This document shows positions 43,208 to 51,375 of a DNA stretch of 64,000 nucleotides, one piece after another. Numbering within the stretch: position 1 is the first letter of the stretch; every line of letters starts with the position of its first letter. The stretch lies in contig NZ_LIQG01000028.1 of NCBI RefSeq assembly GCF_001418015.1, positions 29,609 through 93,608 of the forward strand, given 5' to 3'. The notes beneath the pieces were generated by a model. That model saw only the letters and a list, made by a program, of their open reading frames with translations. It was not told where the DNA came from and ran no database searches. This stretch comes from Lacinutrix mariniflava (GTDB lineage: Bacteria; Bacteroidota; Bacteroidia; Flavobacteriales; Flavobacteriaceae). The translations under genes were made by a program, and so were the position numbers.

Positions 43208-45361
43208 TTAATCTATTAAAACCTCCAAAATAGTAATAGCAGCTTCACTAATTTTAGTTCCAGGACCAAAAACAGCAACAGCTCCAGCATCAAATAAATA
43301 TTGGTAATCTTGTTTAGGTATTACACCACCAACAATAACCATAATATCTTCTCTGCCATAGTTTTTAAGTTCTGCTATAACTTGTGGTACTAATGTTTTG
43401 TGTCCAGCAGCTAAAGAAGACACACCAAGAATATGCACATCGTTTTCTACAGCTTGCTTTGCAGCTTCGTGAGGTGTTTGAAATAACGGACCAATATCCA
43501 CATCGAAACCAATATCTGCATAACCAGTAGCGACTACTTTTGCACCACGATCATGGCCATCTTGTCCCATTTTAGCAATCATAATACGCGGTCGCCTACC
43601 ATCTTGCTCTGCAAATTGGTCTGCTAATGCTTTTGCTTTCGCAAAACTCTTATCGTCTTTTATTTCTTTACTATACACACCAGAAAATGATTTTATTTGT
43701 GCTTTATATCTGCCATAAACAGCTTCTAAAGCATCACTAATTTCGCCTAAAGTAGCACGTTCTTTTGCTGCTAATACTGCTAAATGTAGTAAATTATTTT
43801 CTGCACTTACGTTAGAATCTTTAGTTTCGTTAGATAATCGTGCGGCTTCAGTTAAATTATGTAAAGCTTCGGTTACTTTTTTAGTATCACGTTCGGCTTT
43901 AATTTTTTCTAAACCTTCAATTTGTTGTAAACGTACGGTTTGGTTATCGACTTCTAAAATATGAAGTGGATCTTCTTCGGCTAAAACATATTTATTAACA
44001 CCAATAATAAGATCTTGACCAGAATCTATTCGTGCTTGCTTTCGTGCCGCAGCTTCTTCAATTCTTAATTTTGGAATACCAGCTTCAATAGCTTTAGTCA
44101 TACCGCCAAGTTCTTCAACTTCCTCGATTAAAGACCATGCTTTTTGTGCGATGTCATCGGTTAGTTTTTCAACATAATAACTACCTGCCCAAGGATCTAC
44201 CGTTTTTGTAATATTGGTTTCTTCTTGTAAATATATTTGAGTGTTTCTTGCAATTCTAGCAGAGAAATCTGTAGGTAATGCAATCGCTTCGTCTAGTGCG
44301 TTGGTGTGTAAACTTTGTGTGCCACCAAAAGCAGCAGCAGTCGCTTCTATAGTTGTTCTAGCAACGTTATTAAATGGATCTTGTTCTGTTAAACTCCATC
44401 CACTAGTTTGGCAATGCGTACGTAAAGCCAACGATTTTTGATTTTTAGGATTAAACTGACTTACCAGTTTTGCCCACAACATTCTTGCTGCACGCATTTT
44501 GGCGATTTCCATAAAATGATTCATACCAATGGCCCAAAAGAAAGAGAGTCTTGGTGCAAAAGTATCAATGTCCATTCCTGCGGCTAATCCTTTTCTTATG
44601 TATTCTAGACCATCGGCTAAAGTGTAAGCCAACTCAATATCGCAAGTGGCACCTGCTTCTTGCATGTGGTAACCAGAAATACTAATGCTATTAAATTTTG
44701 GCATGTTTTTACTCGTGTATTCAAAAATATCCGAGATAATTTGCATGGATGGTGTAGGAGGATAGATGTACGTGTTACGTACCATAAACTCCTTTAATAT
44801 ATCGTTTTGTATGGTTCCTGCTAAATCTGTAAGTGCTACGCCTTGCTCTTGGGCAGCAACAATGTAAAAGGCTAAGATTGGTAATACAGCACCATTCATG
44901 GTCATAGAAACGCTCATTTTATCTAGCGGAATCTGGTCGAAAAGCACTTTCATGTCTTCAACACTGTCTATGGCAACACCGGCTTTACCGACATCTCCAA
45001 CGACGCGTTCGTGATCAGAATCGTAACCTCTGTGTGTGGCTAAATCGAAAGCAACAGAGAGTCCCTTTTGTCCTGCGGCTAAATTTCTACGGTAGAACGC
45101 ATTACTTTCTTCGGCAGTAGAAAAACCTGCATATTGCCTAATAGTCCAAGGTCTACGCACATACATTGTTGAGTATGGTCCACGTAAATTTGGAGCAATT
45201 CCTGCTACGAAGTCTAAATGTTCTAAGTGTTCTAAATCGGACTTAGCGTAAATAGATTTTACAGGAATGTCTTCGGCTGTAATAGAACTATTAACTTTTT
45301 TAGAATTCTGGCTTTTAGCTTCAGATTTAATGACGATATGTTGAAGGTCTTTTCTGCTCAT
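43208..45361 (-). CDS. scpA: methylmalonyl-CoA mutase large subunit
   Basis: 717 residues, family length. It isomerises succinyl-CoA and methylmalonyl-CoA with adenosylcobalamin, in propionate and odd-chain metabolism. The TIM-barrel has [36 protein letters not shown] and [12 protein letters not shown]; the C-terminal cobalamin domain has the DGHDRGAKV motif with the cobalt-binding histidine. Together with the small subunit at 46086, separated by one lipoprotein gene, it makes the heterodimer. Confidence 0.96.
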   Translation of the reverse strand: MSRKDLQHIVIKSEAKSQNSKKVNSSITAEDIPVKSIYAKSDLEHLEHLDFVAGIAPNLRGPYSTMYVRRPWTIRQYAGFSTAEESNAFYRRNLAAGQKGLSVAFDLATHRGYDSDHERVVGDVGKAGVAIDSVEDMKVLFDQIPLDKMSVSMTMNGAVLPILAFYIVAAQEQGVALTDLAGTIQNDILKEFMVRNTYIYPPTPSMQIISDIFEYTSKNMPKFNSISISGYHMQEAGATCDIELAYTLADGLEYIRKGLAAGMDIDTFAPRLSFFWAIGMNHFMEIAKMRAARMLWAKLVSQFNPKNQKSLALRTHCQTSGWSLTEQDPFNNVARTTIEATAAAFGGTQSLHTNALDEAIALPTDFSARIARNTQIYLQEETNITKTVDPWAGSYYVEKLTDDIAQKAWSLIEEVEELGGMTKAIEAGIPKLRIEEAAARKQARIDSGQDLIIGVNKYVLAEEDPLHILEVDNQTVRLQQIEGLEKIKAERDTKKVTEALHNLTEAARLSNETKDSNVSAENNLLHLAVLAAKERATLGEISDALEAVYGRYKAQIKSFSGVYSKEIKDDKSFAKAKALADQFAEQDGRRPRIMIAKMGQDGHDRGAKVVATGYADIGFDVDIGPLFQTPHEAAKQAVENDVHILGVSSLAAGHKTLVPQVIAELKNYGREDIMVIVGGVIPKQDYQYLFDAGAVAVFGPGTKISEAAITILEVLID

Positions 45362-45363
45362 TA

Positions 45364-46074
45364 TTAGTGATTATGTCCAGCGTGAGGAGCTTTTTCTTCT
45401 AGTTTTACAGGTGCGACCTGTTTAGGTGTATTATTTAAATTTACACTATTAACACTCGGCTTTGCTGGTTCAGGTTGTACCTGCGGATTAGGATTTTTTA
45501 GCTCTTCTAATTTAGTGTCTAATAGTTGAGAATAAAACAACTCTAAAGCCACATACGTTCTTAAACTACCATCTGCTTGAACAAATCTAGAAGTACCATT
45601 TAAAAGCGGTAACACTAATTTAGGGTTTAAACTGTTTGTAGATAGTAACGCGTTGTAAGTTCTTTTTATATCGTCATTTATTATGTTGTTAACAATACAA
45701 TCCATTAAAGGATCTGAGCTGTTAAGAGTAGGTGTTGTATTTACTGTAGACCATAAATGAGCCTCTTTTTTTAAAGCTTTTGCTAAATTTAAACTGTGCT
45801 CGCTTGCAATCTCTTTTGCATTTAATTTACCTCTTTGTCTTTGTAATATAAAAGTAGAATACGATTTTGCAAGATTAGTTTTTGGAAAACTGTATGTGGT
45901 ACTAAGATCGTTCTCGAAAGAATACACAGCCTCTTTTAATAAATCACCATTTGGAAAGTCGCAAGCTAATAATTTTGGGCTTTCAGCATATTTGTATTCT
46001 GTTTTTTTAGCGTTATCACAGCTAGAAAATGTAACTAAAAGAACTAAGGATAAGAGTTTAAAAGTTGTTTTCAT
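45364..46074 (-). CDS. lipoprotein of unknown function in the mutase operon
   Basis: 236 residues, lipoprotein signal ([19 protein letters not shown]). It is rich in helices, with a proline- and asparagine-rich tail ending HAGHNH. Cysteines at LACDFPNG and DCIVN. No known family recognised. It sits between both mutase subunit genes, two bases before the large-subunit start, so it is co-transcribed. A link to cobalamin metabolism is only suggested by position. Confidence 0.7.
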   Translation of the reverse strand: MKTTFKLLSLVLLVTFSSCDNAKKTEYKYAESPKLLACDFPNGDLLKEAVYSFENDLSTTYSFPKTNLAKSYSTFILQRQRGKLNAKEIASEHSLNLAKALKKEAHLWSTVNTTPTLNSSDPLMDCIVNNIINDDIKRTYNALLSTNSLNPKLVLPLLNGTSRFVQADGSLRTYVALELFYSQLLDTKLEELKNPNPQVQPEPAKPSVNSVNLNNTPKQVAPVKLEEKAPHAGHNH

Positions 46075-46085
46075 TTGTAAATTAT

Positions 46086-47429
46086 TTATTCAGTTTTTAA
46101 TCGGTTTTGTTCACTAGTTTCAGCTAAACGCCTTTCTAAAATTGGTTCAATTAGCGTTTTTCTTGCATTCATTTTTAAAAAGGGATAGAGTTCTAAATCT
46201 TCTTTCATTCTATCCTCTGTATTTGGGTGTTTGTTTGTGCCTAGTAAGGTAATAGCTCCAGTATCGAAACTTGCTTGTTCTTTAGTAGCGCTTTCTTTCG
46301 TTTTTTTCTGAATTAACCCTTCCTTTAAAAGTTTTAGAAAACCACCTTTTGCTTCAATGTCTTTAAATAAAATTAATGCTTTTTCGGCAAGTTGCTGTGT
46401 TAAGCTTTCAATATAATAAGCACCATCCGAAGCATTTTCGACAGCATCAAAATAACTTTCATGTTTTAAAACCAATAACTGATTTCTAGAAATACGCTCT
46501 CCAAACTCGTTATCTTTATGGTAAATAGCGTCGTAAGCAAGATTGCAAACAGTGTTTGCTCCACCCAAAATAGCACTCATGCATTCTGTAGTGGTGCGTA
46601 ACATGTTTGTGTTGTAATCGTAAATTGTTTTATTACGTTTTGTTGGTGTTGCTATAATATGGCAGTCTTCTATAACATTATATTCTGAAGCTAAGGTTTT
46701 CCAAAGGACTCTTAAAGCACGAAGCTTGGCTATTTCGAAAAAATAATTAGTACCAACAGATACTTTAAATATGATTTGAGATTTTAAATCGTTTTGTAGA
46801 AGATTTAAATACTCGTTAGCATGTGCTAAACTATAAGCTAGTTGCTGTACAATGCTTGCGCCAGCATTTTGATATAAGCTTAAATCTACGCTAAGTGTTT
46901 TGTTATTAGCAGAAATAATTTTTTCTAAGGTTTCGTTGTCACTTTTTAAAGTGCTAAACCAATTACCAGAACGGGCAAGGTTTCCAATAGTATCTGTTAA
47001 AATTGAAACTCCAGCAATAGTCGATAATTGCTTTGCGTAATCTGCATCTAAAAATTGTAGTTCGAAATAGAGTGGAGTAGAAGTGGCATCAATATTACGT
47101 AATAAAACGGCTATTGAAACGTCGTTGTTTGGGACAATAAACGTAATGTTTTCTGCACCGCGCTCAATTGCATTTACTGCTTTTGCATTAGATTTCTCAA
47201 CATCAAAAACAAAAATGGATTGACAAATAGACCATGAGTTAGCCGAAACGTTCAATAACGCATTGTTTTCAAGATCTTCTTTGTTATAAAAAGGCTTAAC
47301 ATTAATGTCTTCGGTAGTATTCCAGATTAAAGTCTCGTTATAATCTGCGCCTTTAAGATCTGCTTGAATTTTTTGTTTCCATGCTTTTGCAGAAACACTT
47401 TCAAAATCGCTAAATAGTTTCTTACTCAT
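46086..47429 (-). CDS. mutA: methylmalonyl-CoA mutase small subunit
   Basis: 447 residues from the second ATG; the first, three bases upstream, is equally possible. The subunit pairs with the large chain. It shows the mutase fold (SAWKQKIQADLKGADYNETLIW, LLKSQ-like sections, FEIAKLRALRVLW, CMSAILGGANTVCNLAYD) but lacks the DGHDRG cobalamin motif, as expected for the small subunit. Its start overlaps the septum-initiator gene end, so translation is coupled. Confidence 0.92.
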   Translation of the reverse strand: MSKKLFSDFESVSAKAWKQKIQADLKGADYNETLIWNTTEDINVKPFYNKEDLENNALLNVSANSWSICQSIFVFDVEKSNAKAVNAIERGAENITFIVPNNDVSIAVLLRNIDATSTPLYFELQFLDADYAKQLSTIAGVSILTDTIGNLARSGNWFSTLKSDNETLEKIISANNKTLSVDLSLYQNAGASIVQQLAYSLAHANEYLNLLQNDLKSQIIFKVSVGTNYFFEIAKLRALRVLWKTLASEYNVIEDCHIIATPTKRNKTIYDYNTNMLRTTTECMSAILGGANTVCNLAYDAIYHKDNEFGERISRNQLLVLKHESYFDAVENASDGAYYIESLTQQLAEKALILFKDIEAKGGFLKLLKEGLIQKKTKESATKEQASFDTGAITLLGTNKHPNTEDRMKEDLELYPFLKMNARKTLIEPILERRLAETSEQNRLKTE

Positions 47430-47724
47430 CATTTTTAACTTTTAAACTGTCTTGATATTCAATAATGTAAATGTCTTCATTATCGCGTTTCATATAATAT
47501 TCTTCGCGCGCAAACTTCTCTAATCCTTCTTCTTTTTTTAACTCTTTTATCGCTTTGTTATCCTTAATTATTTCTTTTCTATAATACTCTTTTTCTTTTT
47601 CAAGTTTTTGAATGTCATTATTTAACTCGTTATGAATTATTAAAGAATTGCCATCAAAAAACAACATCCATATAACGAATGCAAGAAGAATAATAAAGAA
47701 TATGTTCTTGAAATATTTAAGCAT
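47422..47724 (-). CDS. septum formation initiator family protein (DivIC/FtsB)
   Basis: 100 residues. N-terminal membrane span (FFIILLAFVIWMLFF), then a coiled coil (ELNNDIQKLEKEKEYYRKEIIKDNKAI) and EKFAREEYYMKR, the family end. These proteins bind FtsL and FtsQ in the divisome. One base shared with udk upstream and 11 with mutA downstream: a coupled operon udk-divIC-mutA. Confidence 0.9.
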   Translation of the reverse strand: MLKYFKNIFFIILLAFVIWMLFFDGNSLIIHNELNNDIQKLEKEKEYYRKEIIKDNKAIKELKKEEGLEKFAREEYYMKRDNEDIYIIEYQDSLKVKNDE

Positions 47725-48332
47725 TAAGTTAGTTTTTCGTTAATTATTGTACGTACAATATCAACTGCAACTGTATTATATTTATTGTTTGGTATAATTA
47801 AATCTGCATACTCTTTCATTGGTTCAATAAATTGTTGATGCATTGGTTTAAGCGTTGTTTGGTAACGTGTTAACACTTCATTTATATCTCTGCCACGTTC
47901 TGCTATATCTCGTTTTACACGTCTAATTAAACGCTCGTCGCTATCTGCATGTACAAATATTTTAATATCGAACATGTCACGAATTTTTGGCTTACTAAGA
48001 ATTAAAATACCTTCCACAATCATTACATGTTTAGGGTGCGTTGTAACCGTTTCTTTTGTTCTATTGTGGTCTACAAAAGAATAGACAGGCTGCTCAATGC
48101 TATGTCCTGCTTTTAAAGTTGTTAAATGTTCTCTTAATAATTTAAAATCGATCGATTTTGGGTGATCGAAATTTATTTTAGTACGCTCATCATAAGATAA
48201 GTTAGACGTTTCTTTGTAGTATGAATCTTGAGAGATTATACCCACTTCGCCTTCTGGTAATTCATTCATTATTTGCTCTACTACAGTTGTTTTTCCACAA
48301 CCCGTACCACCAGCAATTCCTATTATAAGCAT
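47724..48332 (-). CDS. udk: uridine kinase
   Basis: 202 residues. It phosphorylates uridine or cytidine in pyrimidine salvage. P-loop GIAGGTGCGKTT (residues 5-16), ISQDSYYKE, FDHPKSIDF, and DNRTKE-like HNRTKETVTTHP, VEGIL and DSDERLIRRVKRD are all typical. First gene of the udk-divIC-mutase operon. Confidence 0.94.
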   Translation of the reverse strand: MLIIGIAGGTGCGKTTVVEQIMNELPEGEVGIISQDSYYKETSNLSYDERTKINFDHPKSIDFKLLREHLTTLKAGHSIEQPVYSFVDHNRTKETVTTHPKHVMIVEGILILSKPKIRDMFDIKIFVHADSDERLIRRVKRDIAERGRDINEVLTRYQTTLKPMHQQFIEPMKEYADLIIPNNKYNTVAVDIVRTIINEKLT

Positions 48333-48383
48333 CTTTTATTTATTAAATTTAATTGAACAAATTTAGGAATTTGAAACAAAATA

Positions 48384-48803
48384 TTAGCGTTCAACCTTCG
48401 AAACTTCTTCTTCACTTATTAACGTTGTGTTTTTATTTCCCCAACTATTTGTGATATAGTTCATTACATTAGCAATTTCTTGGTTGTCTAGTCCTTGTGC
48501 TGCCATTGCAGAATTATACGTTTTACCATTAACGGTAATTTCTCCAGAAAGCCCGTATTTAATAGCTTTTATACTCTCTAATCTGTTGTTTATTAAATAG
48601 TCTGATTTCGCTAATGGCGGAATAGCTTTAGGTACGCCTTCGCCATTTGGCATATGACATTGCATGCAAAAACCGTTATATATTTCTTTGCCTTCGGAAA
48701 AATCCTGATGCATTGGAGTAGTGTTTTGAGCCATTCTTTTATCGGAAGAATTACAGGCACATAGAATAAAAAGAAGACATAGGTTTAAGCTTAAAATTCT
48801 CAT
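48384..48803 (-). CDS. c-type cytochrome lipoprotein
   Basis: 139 residues with lipoprotein signal (LLFILCACNSS). One haem site, GFCMQCHMPNGEG, followed by IPPLAKSDYL and a methionine ligand region (SAMAAQGLDNQEIANVMNYI). Periplasmic or membrane-anchored electron carrier. It lies 7 bases downstream of the sugar dehydrogenase gene, so the two are a natural electron-donor and acceptor pair. Confidence 0.88.
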   Translation of the reverse strand: MRILSLNLCLLFILCACNSSDKRMAQNTTPMHQDFSEGKEIYNGFCMQCHMPNGEGVPKAIPPLAKSDYLINNRLESIKAIKYGLSGEITVNGKTYNSAMAAQGLDNQEIANVMNYITNSWGNKNTTLISEEEVSKVER

Positions 48804-48810
48804 AATAGAT

Positions 48811-49914
48811 TTAATTTCTTATCAATTTAACAATTCCTAAATGTTCTACACCAACATAAATAAAGCCATCTGGACCTTGTTCGATAGAGCGTACTCTGCC
48901 AATGCCGTCCAAAAGTCTTTCTTCTTTAATTACTTTACCGTTTTTTAATTCGCAACGGTCTAAATAGCTAAATTTTAAAGAGCCAACCAATAAGCTGCCT
49001 TTCCAATCGCCATAGTTGTTAGACGAAATAAACGACATGCCACTTGGTGCAATAGAGGGATCCCAATAATGCAGAGGTTGTTCCATGCCTTCTTTTTTAG
49101 TTTCGTCTGTAATTGAAGTGCCAGAATAATTTTTACCATAAGTTATTACTGGCCAACCGTAATTTTTTCCTTTTTTAATAATATTAATTTCATCTCCTCC
49201 TTTTGGACCATGCTCATGTGTCCAAATGTCTTGAGTTTCTGGATGTAATTCCATGCCTTGCGGATTGCGATGGCCATAAGACCAAATTGCTTTTTTAGCG
49301 CCTTTAGAATTTGTAAAAGGATTGTCTATTGGTATTGTGCCATCAGCGTTTAATCTGTATATTTTTCCACCATCTCGTGTTATATCTTGTGGATTCTCAT
49401 CACGATTACCACGTTCTCCAATAGAAAAATAAAGGTAACCTTGCTTGTCGAAGACTATTCGTGATCCAAAATGCTGACCTTTAGTAGTATTTGGTTCTGC
49501 TTTGTAGAGTAGATCTTTGTTAATTAGAGAGTCGTTTTTAATTTTAGCTCTCATTATAGCCGTGTTTCCTCCTTTTTCTTCTCCTTTTGGTGAAGCATAA
49601 GAGAAATAGATCCAACCATTATTTTTATAATCTGGATGAATATTAATATCTAGTAAACCACCTTGACCACGAACATAGATTTCAGGCAAGCCTTTAATTT
49701 CTTTTTTAATCTTGTTTTTAAAGTGAATTATTTTGCCTTCTTTCTCTGTAATTAGCATAGAACTGTCTGGTAAGAATACAAATCCCCAAGGATTTATTAG
49801 TTCTGGGACTATAATTTCGTGAGAATTTTTATTATTTACTGGATTTTTGTCTTGAGCACAAGCCGAAAAAGTGAGCAATAGCAGTATATAGCAGTATATT
49901 TTTTTTATTCTCAT
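48811..49914 (-). CDS. PQQ-dependent sugar dehydrogenase family protein
   Basis: 367 residues with a lipoprotein-like signal (LLTFSACAQ). It has the six-bladed propeller pattern: LINPWGFVFLPDSSMLITEKEGKI, GQGGLLDINIHPDYKNNGWIYF, GSRIVFDKQGYLYFSIGERGNRDENPQDI and HGPKGGDEINIIKKGKNYGWP. Soluble aldose dehydrogenases of this family oxidise sugars in the periplasm with PQQ. No PQQ synthesis genes are in the window. The cytochrome c gene downstream could take the electrons. Confidence 0.88.
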   Translation of the reverse strand: MRIKKIYCYILLLLTFSACAQDKNPVNNKNSHEIIVPELINPWGFVFLPDSSMLITEKEGKIIHFKNKIKKEIKGLPEIYVRGQGGLLDINIHPDYKNNGWIYFSYASPKGEEKGGNTAIMRAKIKNDSLINKDLLYKAEPNTTKGQHFGSRIVFDKQGYLYFSIGERGNRDENPQDITRDGGKIYRLNADGTIPIDNPFTNSKGAKKAIWSYGHRNPQGMELHPETQDIWTHEHGPKGGDEINIIKKGKNYGWPVITYGKNYSGTSITDETKKEGMEQPLHYWDPSIAPSGMSFISSNNYGDWKGSLLVGSLKFSYLDRCELKNGKVIKEERLLDGIGRVRSIEQGPDGFIYVGVEHLGIVKLIRN

Positions 49915-49955
49915 TATTTTTTTGAAATGTTTTCTACAATTTACAATAAAAATAG

Positions 49956-49986
49956 TTTGTTATTTAAATAAGTAGAGTATATTTGC
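49956..49986 (+). promoter_or_regulatory. tRNA-Pro promoter
   Basis: TTTG at 49956-49959 and TATATTTG at 49979-49986 are exactly 19 bases apart, the ideal Bacteroidota arrangement, 37 bases before the tRNA. Confidence 0.85.
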
Positions 49987-50023
49987 ACTTCTAAAATCAA
50001 ACGGTTTTAGTTTGATAACTATT

Positions 50024-50098
50024 CGGGGTGTAGCGTAGCCCGGTTATCGCGCCACGTTTGGGACGTGGAGGCCGCAGGTTCGAATCCTGCCACCCCGA
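50024..50098 (+). tRNA. tRNA-Pro (anticodon UGG)
   Basis: A 75-base cloverleaf. The acceptor CGGGGTG pairs with CACCCCG, the anticodon arm CCACG-TTTGGGA-CGTGG gives anticodon TGG, and the T arm is GCAGG-TTCGAAT-CCTGC. CA follows the discriminator base. A terminator hairpin follows at 50103. Seventeen bases of its 3' end recur at 55457-55473. Confidence 0.97.
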
Positions 50099-50102
50099 CA
50101 AA

Positions 50103-50137
50103 AAGACCTGATAATTTATTTTATCAGGTTTTTTTAT
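50103..50137 (+). terminator. terminator after tRNA-Pro
   Basis: AAGACCTGATAA and TTATCAGGTTTT form a stem, followed by T. Confidence 0.8.
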
Positions 50138-50286
50138 TTTATATAATGTTGCTAAATGTTATTTGATAATAAAAGCCATTATTTATGAGGCTGTTTCAGT
50201 GAAGTATAGGTTCTATTGGTGTAACCAAAAAGGATTGTCTCCAAAAATATAATAATTAACAATAATACGCTTTAAGTAGTTGGTAA

Positions 50287-51270
50287 TTAGTTGATTAATT
50301 GGCTAGGTAAATACCCTAATTTCTTTTTAAAAGCTACTGTAAAATGTTGAGGGTTTTTATAACCGACTTCGTATGAGGCTTGTGCAATGGTATAATCATG
50401 ATTTGAAATCAAATGGATTGCTTTTTCAATTCTTAAAGAAGTTATGTATTTAAATACTGGCATTCCGTAAACCTGTTTAAAAATACTTTTAAATTTTGAA
50501 GTATTAAAACCTGCTAAAACAGAGAGTTTTTCTATAGTTAAGTCTTCTTTTAAATGCGTTCTAATATGTTTTTCTATACTTGCTAGACATTTTTTTTCGT
50601 CTTCCTTTAATGTGTTTGTTGTAGATTCAGACTGGTTCGATGCGAGAGCAATTAAGGTTAATTCGGTTAATTTTGATTCTAAATAGGAATGCTTTGTAAT
50701 GCCCTCAAAAGAACAATTAAGGAATTCATTTACAATGGTTCTTAGTTGACCATTGATCATTAAACCTGTATTAAAAAAGGAATAAATTTCATTGTCTCTT
50801 TTAGCTTGTTGGTACTTTTTTGAATTTATAATAAAGCATGCGCCCATTTTACTAGAAACAAAAGACTCTGTAAAATAGATGTTTAAAACTTTTTTTTCAG
50901 GATTAAGATGCTTGAGTATATGTTTTGAAGCTGGAATAAAAAATAAATTATACATGTTTTTATTTAAACTAAATGTAGTACTTAATGTCTTGTTTAAAGA
51001 AAATGTTACGGCGCCATTAAGAATAAACTGAAGTAAAAAAACAGGCTTATTTTGAGTGATTTCTACGGTGTAATTTTCTAATTTTTTATTACTGTAATCT
51101 TGAAAAAGAATATAAGCATTGTTTATATGTATATGCTTTACAGTACCAGTAACTCCGTCTTTAAACTCAGAATTATTGTCTTCGACTAAAGTCGAAGTTT
51201 TAAAGTCTTTATTAAAAGCTTTTACTATTTCTACTCCACCAAACTCTGAGCTTTTAAATCTAATTTCCAT
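50287..51270 (-). CDS. AraC family transcriptional regulator
   Basis: 327 residues. The C-terminal 95 residues carry the two AraC helix-turn-helix units (LTIEKLSVLAGFNTSKFKSIFKQVYG and YTIAQASYEVGYKNPQHFTVAFKKKLGYLP). The N-terminal region is a sensing domain without a membrane span. Divergent to the TonB receptor gene across a 105-base region with a palindromic promoter (51331-51346), so it most likely controls that uptake operon. Similar regulators of siderophore receptors are known. Confidence 0.9.
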   Translation of the reverse strand: MEIRFKSSEFGGVEIVKAFNKDFKTSTLVEDNNSEFKDGVTGTVKHIHINNAYILFQDYSNKKLENYTVEITQNKPVFLLQFILNGAVTFSLNKTLSTTFSLNKNMYNLFFIPASKHILKHLNPEKKVLNIYFTESFVSSKMGACFIINSKKYQQAKRDNEIYSFFNTGLMINGQLRTIVNEFLNCSFEGITKHSYLESKLTELTLIALASNQSESTTNTLKEDEKKCLASIEKHIRTHLKEDLTIEKLSVLAGFNTSKFKSIFKQVYGMPVFKYITSLRIEKAIHLISNHDYTIAQASYEVGYKNPQHFTVAFKKKLGYLPSQLIN

Positions 51271-51330
51271 TTATTCCTTTTACGTTGTTTAAAATTCTTT
51301 TTGCGTTATTAAGAATTAATCTAAAGAAGA

Positions 51331-51346
51331 TATATTTGCAAATATA
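51331..51346. promoter_or_regulatory. palindromic divergent promoter/operator
   Basis: TATATTTGCAAATATA is a perfect 16-bp palindrome made of two inverted -7 boxes (TATATTTG). Plus strand: TTA lies 19 bases upstream of the -7, close to a consensus -33, so it serves the TonB gene. Minus strand: same -7 could serve the AraC gene, but no TTG at -33. Palindromy suggests a shared operator as well. Confidence 0.65.
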
Positions 51347-51375
51347 TTATTTTTATTAAGTCTAAATAAGCGAAT

